DNA of 40,616 nt from Rikenellaceae bacterium (GCA_021201795.1 JAJQEF010000021.1:1-40616), one strand, 5' to 3'. Shown: positions 8,164-16,369, numbered from the stretch's first letter. The notes: generated by a model not told the origin, from the letters alone. Program-made: numbers and translations.

Positions 8164-8237
8164 AGTAATTAAATTTTGGTTAATAAGGGATTGATTTTTC
8201 ATAAATATATGAAAAATCTTAAGTTATAGCAAAAAGT

Positions 8238-8269
8238 TTTTCAGGTGAAATAAAATTATGTTATATTCG
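8238..8269 (+). promoter_or_regulatory. Putative promoter of the tRNA-like RNA
   Basis: TTTT (8238-8241), 20 bases, then TATATTCG (8262-8269), one mismatch each from TTTG and TAnnTTTG. Transcription would start near 8276, about 11 bases before the tRNA-like segment. Confidence 0.35.
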
Positions 8270-8286
8270 TACCGAATTTAAACAAT

Positions 8287-8383
8287 GGCGGGATAGCTTA
8301 ACACGGTTAAAGCACAATTATCGCTTAAAAGGAATCTGTAAAGTTTCCGGATTGGGTCCCGGGTTCAAGTCCCGGTCTCGTTG
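8287..8383 (+). tRNA. tRNA-like sequence, apparent GTA (Tyr) anticodon loop, abnormal length
   Basis: The T arm is perfect: CCGGG-TTCAAGT-CCCGG (8359-8375). A 7-bp acceptor GGCGGGA / TCTCGTT (8287-8293 with 8376-8382) forms with three G-U pairs, and a D arm GCTT/AAGC with GG in its loop is possible. CTGTAAA (8336-8342) looks like a Tyr anticodon loop flanked by GGAAT and GTTTCC, one base too many. About 16 extra bases lie between the D arm and the anticodon arm, with GCTTAA occurring twice (8296 and 8323). No CCA is encoded. It sits in its own transcription unit, between a plausible promoter and a strong terminator. It could be a degenerate tRNA, a tRNA with an unusual insertion, or another RNA with a tRNA-like end. 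I cannot fold it fully by eye. Confidence 0.4.
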
Positions 8384-8452
8384 CGAGGATTCTGAGAGAC
8401 GCGATGTCTGGGCAGTATTCTTTTAGTTATTAGTTAATAGTTAGTTTTGGGG

Positions 8453-8478
8453 AAAAGGAGCTCATGCTCCTTTTTTTT
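8453..8478 (+). terminator. Intrinsic terminator of the RNA transcript
   Basis: Stem AAAAGGAGC / GCTCCTTTT with loop TCAT, running into eight T (8471-8478). No protein gene lies upstream on this strand, so it ends an RNA transcript. The 70 bases between the tRNA-like part and this hairpin hold no other structure I can support. Confidence 0.85.
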
Positions 8479-8549
8479 CTTTTTATAATAATTATTAAAA
8501 AATCTCATTAAATATAAGGTCCATTCGTGGAATTAATTTTTAAAACTGT

Positions 8550-8557
8550 TAATTTTG
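8550..8557 (+). promoter_or_regulatory. Putative -7 element of fucO, TAATTTTG
   Basis: TAATTTTG matches TAnnTTTG, 24 bases before ATG 8582. An alternative start at 8555 would fall inside it, so the later ATG is preferred. The -33 box is weak (TTCG, 8524-8527). Confidence 0.5.
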
Positions 8558-8581
8558 TTCCACAAATTAATCAATCAGAAA

Positions 8582-9736
8582 ATGAATAGAATAGTATTGA
8601 ACGAGACTTCCTATTTTGGAGCAGGTTGTCGTTCCGTAGTAGCAGACGAAGCGAAAAGAAGGGGTTTTAAAAAATGTTTTTTCGTTACCGATAATGATCT
8701 TATTAAATTCGGAGTAGCGGAAAAAGTAACTTCGGTTTTGGATAATGCAGGTATTCCTTACGAAGTATACAGCGACGTAAAAGCAAATCCGACCATAAAG
8801 AACGTTCAGAACGGAGTCGACGCTTTCAATAAATCAGGTGCTGATTTTATCGTGACCTTAGGCGGAGGATCTGCTATCGATACTGCTAAAGGCATCGGTA
8901 TTGTTGCCAATAATCCTGAATTCTACGATATAAAATCCCTCGAAGGCGTTGCTGAAACCAAGCACCGTGCTGTTCCGACTTTCGCACTTTCCACTACTGC
9001 CGGTACTGCAGCAGAGGTGACGATAAATTACGTGATCACCGACGAAGATGCAAAGAAAAAGATGGTCTGTGTCGATCCTAACGATATCCCTACGGTTGCT
9101 ATCGTCGATCCCGAACTAATGTATTCCATGCCAAAAGGACTTACTGCCGCGACAGGTATGGATGCCCTTACGCATGCAATCGAAAGTTACATAACTCCTG
9201 GTGCATGGGAAATGAGCGATATGTTCGAATTGAAAGCTATCGAACTGATTTCGAAACATCTTAAAAACGCCGTTGAGGACGGACAAAATCAGGAGGCGAG
9301 GGAAGGTATGTCACTTGCGCAATATATTGCAGGTATGGGATTCTCGAATGTGGGTCTCGGAATAGTTCATTCTATGGCCCATCCGCTGGGAGCTTATTAC
9401 GACACTCCGCACGGAGTTGCAAACGCGCTTCTGCTTCCTTATATAATGGAATATAACGCGGGATGTTCAGCCGCCGAGAAATATATAGATATCGCAAGGG
9501 CAATGGGCGTCGACGTATCCGGAATGTCGAAAGAGGAAGGCGTTAATGCTGCTATCGACGCTGTTAAAAAGTTGTCCCTGAGCATAAATATCCCCCAGAG
9601 ACTTAATGAGATAGGTGTCAAAAAAGAGGATATTCCACAGCTTGCAGTCGCAGCTTTCAACGATGTTTGCACCGGAGGTAACCCGCGGGAAACATCCGTT
9701 GAAGATATCGAAGCTCTGTATCACACTGCATTCTAA
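8582..9736 (+). CDS. fucO: Lactaldehyde reductase (iron-containing alcohol dehydrogenase)
   Basis: 384 residues, matching the length and sequence of E. coli FucO closely from the start (MNRIVLNETSYFGAG) to the end (VEDIEALYHTAF). The enzyme reduces L-lactaldehyde from fucose or rhamnose breakdown to 1,2-propanediol with NADH in the cytoplasm. Seen: nucleotide motif GGGSAIDTAKG (94-104), the GTAAEVTINYVITDE stretch (141-155), and iron ligands Asp194, His198, His263 and His277 in GMDALTHAIE, HSMAHPLG and TPHG. It stands alone, with its own -7 element and terminator; no fucose genes are nearby, so it may act more generally as a short-chain alcohol/aldehyde oxidoreductase for redox balance. Confidence 0.93.
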   Translation: MNRIVLNETSYFGAGCRSVVADEAKRRGFKKCFFVTDNDLIKFGVAEKVTSVLDNAGIPYEVYSDVKANPTIKNVQNGVDAFNKSGADFIVTLGGGSAIDTAKGIGIVANNPEFYDIKSLEGVAETKHRAVPTFALSTTAGTAAEVTINYVITDEDAKKKMVCVDPNDIPTVAIVDPELMYSMPKGLTAATGMDALTHAIESYITPGAWEMSDMFELKAIELISKHLKNAVEDGQNQEAREGMSLAQYIAGMGFSNVGLGIVHSMAHPLGAYYDTPHGVANALLLPYIMEYNAGCSAAEKYIDIARAMGVDVSGMSKEEGVNAAIDAVKKLSLSINIPQRLNEIGVKKEDIPQLAVAAFNDVCTGGNPRETSVEDIEALYHTAF

Positions 9737-9762
9737 TTTAATATGCGCTATAAAAATCAAAG

Positions 9763-9788
9763 GGACCCGGCCAAGGGTCCATTTTTTC
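9763..9788 (+). terminator. Intrinsic terminator after fucO
   Basis: Stem GGACCC / GGGTCC (9763-9780), loop GGCCAA, followed by ATTTTTTC. Confidence 0.8.
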
Positions 9789-9805
9789 GTAACATGAGAA
9801 ATTAT

Positions 9806-10192
9806 TTAGTCTCTCGGAGCAGGTCTATCCCCTCTTTGACCTTGTCCGCGTTGAGGCTGGCTCTCCTGGTATTTTTTAAATCTTTCTTCTCCAAGAACTT
9901 CAGTAAGTTTCTTCTCCTGATCTTCACGAAGTTCCTGCATTTTAGTTCTGTTCGCCTCGCGATCTTCCGATTTGAAGATTTCCTGCATTTTCTCGTCGCT
10001 GTCTTTGAATATTTCTTCGACTTTAACTTTTTCTTCGTCGCTAAGGGTCACTGCTTTATCAACAGCTTCTACGCGTTGTTTCAATCTTTCAGCTTGTTGT
10101 TCCGGCGTCATTTCACCTCTTTGAGGTCCTTGTGCACTTACTGTCAATACTGCAACCAAAGCTGCTAACGTCATTAAGATTCTGGTTTTCAT
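9806..10192 (-). CDS. Small periplasmic Spy/CpxP-like (DUF4890-type) protein
   Basis: 128 residues. Signal peptide MKTRILMTLAALVAVLTVSAQ, cleaved after SAQ, then a highly charged helical protein: two LTxEE/LSDEEKVKVEEIF-type helices and a Gln/Arg-rich tail QPQRGQGQRGDRPAPRD. MTPEQQAERLKQRVEAVDKA resembles the LTxxQ repeats of the Spy/CpxP periplasmic chaperones, and Bacteroidota carry many such DUF4890-like proteins. A role in envelope protein folding or metal stress is inferred from that similarity only. It is a single gene with a good promoter of its own. Confidence 0.7.
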   Translation of the reverse strand: MKTRILMTLAALVAVLTVSAQGPQRGEMTPEQQAERLKQRVEAVDKAVTLSDEEKVKVEEIFKDSDEKMQEIFKSEDREANRTKMQELREDQEKKLTEVLGEERFKKYQESQPQRGQGQRGDRPAPRD

Positions 10193-10237
10193 AATTTGTA
10201 ATTTTGATATTAAAATTTAGTTTCTTTTCTACATGAA

Positions 10238-10269
10238 CAAAAGTAGTGGTAAAGAAATCCAAACACAAA
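10238..10269 (-). promoter_or_regulatory. Bacteroidota-type promoter of the Spy-like gene
   Basis: Reading the minus strand: TTTG (10266-10269), 20 bases, TACTTTTG (10238-10245). Both boxes and the spacing fit TTTG-N19/21-TAnnTTTG. It lies 46 bases before the start codon. Confidence 0.7.
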
Positions 10270-10331
10270 AAAAATAGACGACCGACAGAAAAACGTCGAT
10301 AAACCCGAAGAAATCGAATTTTTAAATTAAA

Positions 10332-11108
10332 TTAAGATTGGAAACGGAGGACAACAGTATTGCCCGGGATAGCGTTTAAAGAAGAGCTGAATATTAAATT
10401 TCTTCCGTTTACTATACACTTACAGTCAGATGTAATTCCGTTATTTTCGATTGCCGTGCAGTATGTGCCGTCAGGCGGAAGAAGTTTTTTATTGTTCCTG
10501 ACAAGCAATTCGTTATCGGAAACCTTCTCTCCGAATACCGTATAATCCTGCCATAGATATTTATTTGCCTCGGTAAGGGCTCCTTCAGCTATCATAGTCC
10601 GTATGGTCGTGGAACTGACCTTTACCTCTTCCGGACCGTACATGGGTATCTGATATACCATGAAATCATACCTGTCCCCGAACGACTCCAGATTGTGCTT
10701 GTCGCCTCGGCGTTTGTGCCCGTAATGGTGATTGTATCCGGCAATTATATTTCTCGCACCTATGGATTTCAGAAGATATTCCTCTGCGAATTCCGAATAT
10801 GACATCCGGCTGAATTCGGAATTGAAATCGATTATGAATATATTTTCGATGCCGGCTTTGCCAAGGAGATAGATTTTTTCTTCTACGGTTGTGAGAAGTT
10901 TTATAGGATTCCCGTTCTTGTTCACGACTTCACGAGGGTGTGGATCGAATGTAATCACGAGACTTTCGCCGCCGGTTTCCTTTGCTGTTTCAATGACTTT
11001 GTTTACGATCTGCATGTGCCCCCTGTGTACACCGTCGAACGAGCCTACTGTGACGGCTGGCAGCGTCAATTTTCCTCGTATTTCATCGAGGCTCCTGAAT
11101 ACTCTCAT
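10332..11108 (-). CDS. RibF-like FAD synthetase (adenylyltransferase) with a degraded riboflavin kinase part
   Basis: 258 residues; bifunctional RibF is usually about 305-315. The FMN adenylyltransferase domain is complete: TVGSFDGVHRGHMQIV (20-35), ITFDPHPREVV, YNHHYGHKRRGD and SSTTIR (about 166-171). It would make FAD from FMN and ATP. The C-terminal third starts like a riboflavin kinase domain and keeps LLPPDGTYCTAI, but the GR.LGFPTAN motif that binds riboflavin and ATP is missing and the domain ends early, so kinase activity is unlikely. It overlaps the end of rex by 26 bp, the last gene of the prfA-pyrF-rex operon, and is probably translationally coupled. The alternative is a paralogue with a new substrate; a full-length RibF may be elsewhere in the genome. 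Confidence 0.85.
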   Translation of the reverse strand: MRVFRSLDEIRGKLTLPAVTVGSFDGVHRGHMQIVNKVIETAKETGGESLVITFDPHPREVVNKNGNPIKLLTTVEEKIYLLGKAGIENIFIIDFNSEFSRMSYSEFAEEYLLKSIGARNIIAGYNHHYGHKRRGDKHNLESFGDRYDFMVYQIPMYGPEEVKVSSTTIRTMIAEGALTEANKYLWQDYTVFGEKVSDNELLVRNNKKLLPPDGTYCTAIENNGITSDCKCIVNGRNLIFSSSLNAIPGNTVVLRFQS

Positions 11109-11760
11109 TTTTTTTCAACAACTCGCATTCCTTTACAAAGTACGCGACTTTTTCAAGAAGAGTGATAATGTCGTAGTCTTCGACGTAGATTCCTTCCGGA
11201 AAATTAAGAGGTTTGGATGTGAAGTTAAGTATCCCTTTGATTCCCGCATCTATAAGCGGATCCACGAAGCTATCCGCTACAGCTGTCGGAGGAGAGAGAA
11301 GAACGACTTTGATGTTATGCTCCGTGACCCGTTCCTTGAATTCATCGAAATGGTAACACGGTACTCCGGCAAGATTTTTTCCGACTTTGGCCGGATCTAT
11401 ATCGAACGATGCAACGATTTTCAGTTTAGAGCGCTTGCCTGTAAAATATTGCGTTACCGCATGCCCGATGTTACCCATGCCGACCACAGCTACATTCATG
11501 ACATTCCGCGAGTCGATAATCGTACCTATAAAATCGATAAGTACCTTGGCGTCATAACCCCTCTTAGTGTCACTCGCAAACCCAATGAGCATCAGGTCCC
11601 GCCGTACCTGAACTGCGGTTATCCCATGAATCTCCGCAAGGGTATGGGAATAAAGATGCGTCATTCCTTTCTCGAGACAGTCGAGAAGCGTCCTTCTGTA
11701 ACCGCTAAGCCTTTCGATGGTGCGTTCCGGTATGTTATTCGGTATAAAACTTACAGACAT
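11083..11760 (-). CDS. rex: Redox-sensing transcriptional repressor Rex
   Basis: 225 residues. N-terminal winged helix (about 10-75, including ITAVQVRRDLMLIG, the recognition-helix region) and a Rossmann domain with VVGMGNIGHAV (GxGxxG at 94-99) and LLSPPTAVADSFVDPLIDAG. Rex senses the NADH/NAD+ ratio and represses fermentation and alcohol dehydrogenase genes under oxidising conditions; the nearby fucO could be a target, though I saw no clear Rex box (TTGTGAA-type) before it. Its gene overlaps the ribF-like gene by 26 bp and lies 14 bp after pyrF. Its TGA stop lies in the overlap. Confidence 0.93.
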   Translation of the reverse strand: MSVSFIPNNIPERTIERLSGYRRTLLDCLEKGMTHLYSHTLAEIHGITAVQVRRDLMLIGFASDTKRGYDAKVLIDFIGTIIDSRNVMNVAVVGMGNIGHAVTQYFTGKRSKLKIVASFDIDPAKVGKNLAGVPCYHFDEFKERVTEHNIKVVLLSPPTAVADSFVDPLIDAGIKGILNFTSKPLNFPEGIYVEDYDIITLLEKVAYFVKECELLKKNESIQEPR

Positions 11761-11774
11761 ACGTTAAATATATT

Positions 11775-12590
11775 CTATCCTAATAGTTCGCTCATTTCCT
11801 GTTGCACTTTTCTCGCTCTTTCACCCGCGACCTTTGCGAAGTCCACGCCGTCGCTGGCGTAAATTATCGCTCTCGACGAATTGACCAGCAATCCGCATTT
11901 GTCATTCATTCCGTACTTCGCAACTTCCTGAAGGCTTCCGCCTTGGGCGCCTACGCCCGGTACGAGAAGAAAATGATCAGGAACTATCTTACGTATATCC
12001 GCGAGCATCTCGGCCTTAGTTGCGCCTACCACATACATTAGATTGTCTGTATTTCCCCATGATGCGGATTTTTCGATAACCTTCTCGAAAAGATATCTGT
12101 CTGTATCGAGACGCAATGTCTCGAAATCTTCAGAAGATTTATTCGAGGTCAGTGCAAGAAGTACAGCCCATTTGCCTTCGTACGTGAGGAATGGTTCTAC
12201 CGTGTCCCTGCCCATGTATGGTGACAATGTTACCGCGTCGACATCCATCATCGAGAAGAATGCCCTTGCGTACATATCGGAAGTGTTGCCTATGTCGCCG
12301 CGCTTCGCGTCGGCGATTATCATGATGTCAGGGTATTTGTCCCTGATATATTTAACTGTTTTAGTGAGGGACTTCCATCCCCGCGAGCCTTCTGCCTCAT
12401 AAAAAGCCACGTTCGGTTTGTAGCATACCGTAAATTTTGCAGTAGCGTCCACGATCGCCCTGTTGAATTCGAAAATAGGATCCTCATAGCTAATCATGTG
12501 TTGAGGAATCTTCTGGATATCCGTATCCAATCCCACGCATAGAAAACTGCGTTTTTTCAGGATATTTCCGTATAATTCTTCTGAATTCAT
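11775..12590 (-). CDS. pyrF: Orotidine 5'-phosphate decarboxylase
   Basis: 271 residues, the longer (type 2) form of OMP decarboxylase found in Bacteroidota, Actinobacteria and Myxococcus. It converts OMP to UMP, the last step of pyrimidine synthesis. The catalytic motif [11 protein letters not shown] (93-103) is intact with Asp94, Lys96 and Asp99; the phosphate-binding end [12 protein letters not shown] is also present. The N-terminus [14 protein letters not shown] is typical. It starts 5 bp after the end of the broken YciI-like gene and is followed by rex at 14 bp, so all belong to one operon. Confidence 0.95.
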   Translation of the reverse strand: MNSEELYGNILKKRSFLCVGLDTDIQKIPQHMISYEDPIFEFNRAIVDATAKFTVCYKPNVAFYEAEGSRGWKSLTKTVKYIRDKYPDIMIIADAKRGDIGNTSDMYARAFFSMMDVDAVTLSPYMGRDTVEPFLTYEGKWAVLLALTSNKSSEDFETLRLDTDRYLFEKVIEKSASWGNTDNLMYVVGATKAEMLADIRKIVPDHFLLVPGVGAQGGSLQEVAKYGMNDKCGLLVNSSRAIIYASDGVDFAKVAGERARKVQQEMSELLG

Positions 12591-12595
12591 GGCGT

Positions 12596-12880
12596 TTAAT
12601 TTATTGATTCACAATTTTTTGAAAATCTTGTCGGAGCGAATTCTATTATTTCGAACGAGGCTACGTCGTGTATGTGGAACGGATCCTCGCACACTATAGC
12701 CTACATTTCTTCCATCGAGCCGGCTTCGCCGATAATTATTCCTCCTGTACGGGGAATCTTCCTGCCCGCGCAGAAAAATACTCCGGAATCGAAATAGCGG
12801 TCGAGGTATTCGATGTGTTCCGGAAGCACCTTTTCTACATCCTCGATAGGTTTTGTATATTGTAATGAGATAATGAACAT
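12596..12880 (-). pseudogene. YciI-like protein interrupted by an in-frame TAG
   Basis: From ATG 12880: MFIISLQYTKPIEDVEKVLP, then HIEYLDRYFDSGVFFCAGRK and GGIIIGEAGSMEEM, then TAG at 12701-12703, then AIVCEDPFHIHDVASFEIIE and FAPTRF in the same frame, ending at TAA 12596. Both halves fit the YCII-related fold, small ferredoxin-like dimers in which an N-terminal strand, a His at the active site (here HIEYLDRYF) and the EDPF motif are typical. The total of 94 codons is normal for the family. The TAG is therefore a nonsense change in an otherwise complete gene, squeezed between prfA (7 bp) and pyrF (5 bp). The product would lose its final strands and the EDPF motif. Function in the family is poorly defined. 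Confidence 0.7.
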
Positions 12881-12887
12881 AATTTTA

Positions 12888-13976
12888 TTATTCGAGTTCG
12901 CTGGCTTTGAGTCGTTCCGAGTTCTCCGCAACCTGCAGATGGTCTATAAAATCCTGTATATCCCCGTCCATAACTGCCGGAAGGTTATACACCGTGTAGT
13001 TTATCCTATGGTCGGTAACCCTTCCCTGCGGATAATTGTACGTACGTATCTTGGCCGAACGGTCGCCTGTGGATACTAAAGTCTTCCTCATACCCGCAAT
13101 CTCATCGAGATATTTCTGATACTCTATATTAAATATACGCGTACGTAGTTCTTCGAGAGCCTTATCGAAATTTTTAAGCTGTGACTTCTGGTCCTGGCAC
13201 TGAACTACTATACCGGTAGGAATATGCGTCAATCTGATCGCCGAATATGTCGTATTCACCGACTGTCCGCCCGGACCGGACGCACAGAAGGTATCCTTCC
13301 TGATATCCTCCATTCTAAGGTCGATGTCGAACTCCTCCGCTTCCGGTAGAACGGCAACCGATGCCGCGGAAGTATGGACGCGTCCCTGTGTCTCTGTCTG
13401 TGGAACACGCTGTACACGGTGTACTCCGGATTCGTATTTCAATACTCCGTAAGCACCGTCGGCAGTGACTTTGATCACGACTTCCTTAAATCCGCCGGAA
13501 CTTCCTTCGCTCACGTTGTTGATTTCGTACTTCCAGTTCTTCTTGTCGAGAAACTTGGTGTACATCCTGAACAGGTCGCCTGCGAAAATAGCCGCTTCGT
13601 CGCCGCCTGTACCTCCGCGTATTTCGAGGATCGCGTTCTTGCGATCCTGTGGGTCGGGAGGAATCAGAAGTAGTTTTATCTCTTCTTCCAGTTTTTCGAT
13701 AACTGGTTCGAGTTCTTCTATCTCCATTTTGGCCATCTCCCTCATCTCCTCGTCTTTTTCATTCTGGAGCAGATCTTTCGCCTGCGTAAGGTTGCTTATA
13801 GCCGTACGGTATTTTTCACTGGCATCCACGACGGGCTCCAGTTCTCTGTATTCTTTGTTAAGGGCGACAAATTTCTTCATATCCGCAATCACTTCCGGAT
13901 CGGTCATCTGCTGTCCTATTTCTTCGAATTTGAGTTTTATCCCGTCGAGGCGGGATAAAATTGAATTTTCTGACAT
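12888..13976 (-). CDS. prfA: Peptide chain release factor 1
   Basis: 362 residues, full length. RF1 recognises UAA and UAG and triggers peptide release on the ribosome. Seen: the GGQ hydrolysis motif in ASGPGGQSVN (236-238), the PxT codon-recognition tripeptide as PQT (192-194, context VPQTETQGRVHTSA), and the helical N-terminal domain. RF1 is distinguished from RF2 by PxT instead of SPF, and PxT is clear. It heads the operon prfA - yciI-like - pyrF - rex - ribF-like, and a -7 element TATCTTTG lies about 32 bases upstream. Confidence 0.96.
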   Translation of the reverse strand: MSENSILSRLDGIKLKFEEIGQQMTDPEVIADMKKFVALNKEYRELEPVVDASEKYRTAISNLTQAKDLLQNEKDEEMREMAKMEIEELEPVIEKLEEEIKLLLIPPDPQDRKNAILEIRGGTGGDEAAIFAGDLFRMYTKFLDKKNWKYEINNVSEGSSGGFKEVVIKVTADGAYGVLKYESGVHRVQRVPQTETQGRVHTSAASVAVLPEAEEFDIDLRMEDIRKDTFCASGPGGQSVNTTYSAIRLTHIPTGIVVQCQDQKSQLKNFDKALEELRTRIFNIEYQKYLDEIAGMRKTLVSTGDRSAKIRTYNYPQGRVTDHRINYTVYNLPAVMDGDIQDFIDHLQVAENSERLKASELE

Positions 13977-14007
13977 ATCGTATTAAGGTCTATCTTGATT
14001 CGGTTTG

Positions 14008-14037
14008 CAAAGATAATGTATTTAAACGATAAACAAT
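14008..14037 (-). promoter_or_regulatory. Putative promoter of the prfA operon
   Basis: Minus strand: ATTG (14034-14037), 18 bases, TATCTTTG (14008-14015). The -7 box is perfect; the -33 box has one mismatch and the spacing is one base short. Confidence 0.5.
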
Positions 14038-14067
14038 TACCTCTTATTGCAGAATTTACGACCTTCG

Positions 14068-14523
14068 TTAAGAACGGCTGAGTATTTCTTTTACAGTGTC
14101 CGAAATATCTTTTCCTTCGGCGCGCCCCGCGAGCTCTTTGGATGCGGTTCCCATAACCTTGCCCATATCTTTCATCGAAGATGCTCCTGTAGAAGCGACT
14201 ATCTTTTCCACTTCGGCAGTCAGTTCTTCTTTCGACAGCTGTTGCGGAAGGAACTCTTTCAGTACGTTCACCTGTTCCATTTCATATCGGTAAAGGTCAT
14301 CCCTGTTCTGGGTCTTATAGATTTCCGCAGAATCACTGCCTTGTTTTGCGAGTTTCGTAATTATTTTTATCACATTGCCATCCTGAATCCCGGTCTGATT
14401 CGCTCCGGCGGTTTTGGCTTCTATGATATATTTTTTTACGTTCCTCAGCGTCTCGAGACGTACCTTGTCCTTCGCTTTCATGGCATTTTTGATACCTTCG
14501 CTTATTTGTTCTTCTAAAGTCAT
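14068..14523 (-). CDS. GatB/YqeY domain protein
   Basis: 151 residues, the usual length of YqeY-type proteins, which match the C-terminal tRNA-binding tail domain of the GatB amidotransferase subunit. Seen: MTLEEQISEGIKNAMKAKDK, TLRNVKKYIIEAKT, EMEQVNVLKEFLPQQLSKEEL and MKDMGKVMGTASKELAGRA, all typical. It probably binds tRNA, but the free-standing protein has no settled role. It lies 91 bp upstream of prfA on the same strand; the prfA promoter sits in that gap, so the two are at least partly independent. Confidence 0.9.
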   Translation of the reverse strand: MTLEEQISEGIKNAMKAKDKVRLETLRNVKKYIIEAKTAGANQTGIQDGNVIKIITKLAKQGSDSAEIYKTQNRDDLYRYEMEQVNVLKEFLPQQLSKEELTAEVEKIVASTGASSMKDMGKVMGTASKELAGRAEGKDISDTVKEILSRS

Positions 14524-14636
14524 AGTAATTGATTTTCCCGTAAAAATAAGAAAATAATTTTTAACACCCGTGTCGATATATTATATGTATATACACTGCC
14601 TGGGTTTTGTTTGAAATCAATGATGATGTAATTTAC

Positions 14637-14644
14637 TATCTTTG
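14637..14644 (+). promoter_or_regulatory. Putative -7 element, TATCTTTG
   Basis: Perfect TAnnTTTG match 22 bases before ATG 14667. A TTTG lies 23 bases upstream, slightly too far for a standard -33 box. Confidence 0.45.
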
Positions 14645-14666
14645 TGTGTTCTTAATAGATTGTTTT

Positions 14667-15020
14667 ATGAAAAAATTTTATCTTCTGTACTTCATTTTGT
14701 ACACGTTATTCAGTCTGGTTTTTATTGTATTCAATTTCCTTGACGATAATATATCTTATGAATGGTGGAATGCGTCGACCGGCAGCAAGTGCCTGCCTGT
14801 GCTGTTCGTGCTTGTTATTCCTGCGCTGATATTGTTTATTTCTGCGGGAGTGTCGCTGATAATCGCGCGTCCCGTGTTGCGGAAATACCGTGAAGCCGAT
14901 CTGTTTATAGACTTGGCCGTGGTAATCCTTGCCGCTCTCGCGGGATGGACTGCGCTCCGTTATCTGGGCTGGCGCCAACCGTTTCCGGAATTTCGTATCG
15001 TTTATAATCTGATGCCATAG
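14667..15020 (+). pseudogene. N-terminal part of a broken polytopic membrane protein
   Basis: 117 codons from ATG 14667 (MKKFYLLYFILYTLFSLVF), with three hydrophobic segments: the N-terminal one, CLPVLFVLVIPALILFISAG, and DLAVVILAALAGWTALRYLG. It stops at TAG 15018-15020 right after FRIVYNLMP. From about 15008 the frame one base off is open and continues the membrane character: SDAIGGGALLGVNIALFRRV, then SKMPEKNEDTVVKTGGDPG, up to an A8 run near 15136, after which a third frame takes over (next entry). I read this as the first part of a single gene with at least three frame changes. I recognise no family. A longer start at TTG or ATG further up is unlikely because the -7 element is at 14637. 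Confidence 0.45.
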
Positions 15021-15116
15021 GCGGAGGTGCCCTTCTTGGTGTAAATATCGCATTATTCCGGAGGGTAATATCCAAAATGCCTGAAAAAAATGAAGACACT
15101 GTGGTAAAAACAGGGG

Positions 15117-16282
15117 GTGACCCCGGAATTTCTGCAAAAAAAACCGGTTATTCTTGGACACGCATTTTATTCCGTCACCGCAGTACTCGGCATGCTGGCG
15201 CTATGCATCGGGATTGGAGCGGTCCATGAAGGTTGGTATTATGGTCCTGACGAGACAGTGCTTCTGATGTGTGCGGTGTTTGGACTGACTTCTCTGTTGG
15301 CGATAGCTGCATATTATCTAACGGAGAGACTCTGGAAGCGTTCCGTGTTCGTAGGGCTTCTTATGTTTGTCGTATTTCTCGGTGGATTCGGAATTTCAGG
15401 AGCGGTCTTTATAAAGCTATGCCTCGATAGCGCACATACTAATACGGTGGATTTCGGTGTTCCGGGCGAGTATACCGGAGATTTCGAGGCAGATCAGGAT
15501 GATTATTACGACGATTATTATGAAGAATACGAAGGGTATTACGAAGAAGATTACGATGATTACGACGGAGATGAAGGATATGACCTCTCTGCTTCCGAGA
15601 CTTTGTCGTTATTATGCGACGAGGACGAGGACGAGTATGTGATGTTCGATTCTGCTTTGGAATATTTTAATAAAGAGACTGACATGGATATTTTTCCCCG
15701 GTGGGGGCCTTGGGAGCTTTATACCATCAATGAAGGATTCTCCCATCTTCTCGGTTATGGCGGAAATGCGTTCCGCCGCATAGCTTCACATCTGTTCAAT
15801 AACAGTCCGCAGATTGTCATGCATATTCTGGTGGATAGGTTCGCTGATAATATAACTAAGGCTGTCAGCATGGAAGAGTATGATAAAAAATACAGGCGCA
15901 CAGTGGATCTTTTTCTCGTCGCTTACGATGATCTTCTGGTGAAGGACGATGACTCCGAATATTACGGCACCCAGCGTATGCTCTCCGTTTACGGAATTAT
16001 GCAAAGGGAGTGTCCCGGGGGGGGTACGACGACTGGACGGAGTTTTATTACGAATTCATCACCCGCAATCAGGCTTCGCCCGATCTTCTTTATAAATTCC
16101 GTTTTGAAGACGGTGAGGTGGATCACCGGATGGTGGTGTGGGCGTATTCCTTCTGGGGGCGTCGTGCCGACGAATCTGTGTTCAATCCCCACGATATCTA
16201 TCAGGCGTTGGTTAAAATAACTAAACTTTACGAGAAGGATGAAGAGATCGATTACGATATGAGTTCCATGTGGTCGATGTAA
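15117..16282 (+). pseudogene. C-terminal part of the broken membrane protein, acidic Tyr-rich loop, G8 frameshift
   Basis: The frame open from GTG 15117 begins with membrane segments VILGHAFYSVTAVLGMLALC, ETVLLMCAVFGLTSLLAIAA and VFVGLLMFVVFLGGFGISGA, then a remarkable Asp/Glu/Tyr-rich loop (about 15486-15582), then a soluble domain (FPRWGPWELYTINEGFSHLL, RRTVDLFLVAYDDLLVKDDD). At 16017-16024 a run of eight G shifts the frame; with nine G it continues GYDDWTEFYYEFITRNQ and ends ...DMSSMWSM at TAA 16282. Without repair the frame ends at 16220 with unrelated residues. The A8 run near 15136 is the likely join to the upstream part. The same lesions could be assembly errors in homopolymers. No known domain recognised. 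Confidence 0.5.
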
Positions 16283-16314
16283 ATATACTATATATAATAT
16301 AAATTTTAAAAAAG

Positions 16315-16338
16315 TAAGGAGGGCTGCGGTCCTCCTTA
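16315..16338 (+). terminator. Hairpin terminator after the broken membrane protein
   Basis: 8-bp stem TAAGGAGG / CCTCCTTA with loop GCTGCGGT, followed by TTATTTTG. Confidence 0.65.
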
Positions 16339-16369
16339 TTATTTTGTAATTAATTTATAATTTTTAACT

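Noticed and set aside
8287-8383. tRNA as attachment site of an integrated island
   Set aside because: No second copy of its 3' end, no integrase and no mobility genes are present in the window.
8555-8581. Upstream start for fucO
   Set aside because: It lies in the -7 element, and similarity to FucO begins at 8582.
9743-10168. Plus-strand frame opposite the Spy-like gene
   Set aside because: Phe-rich shadow of a charged helical protein on the other strand, without its own signals.
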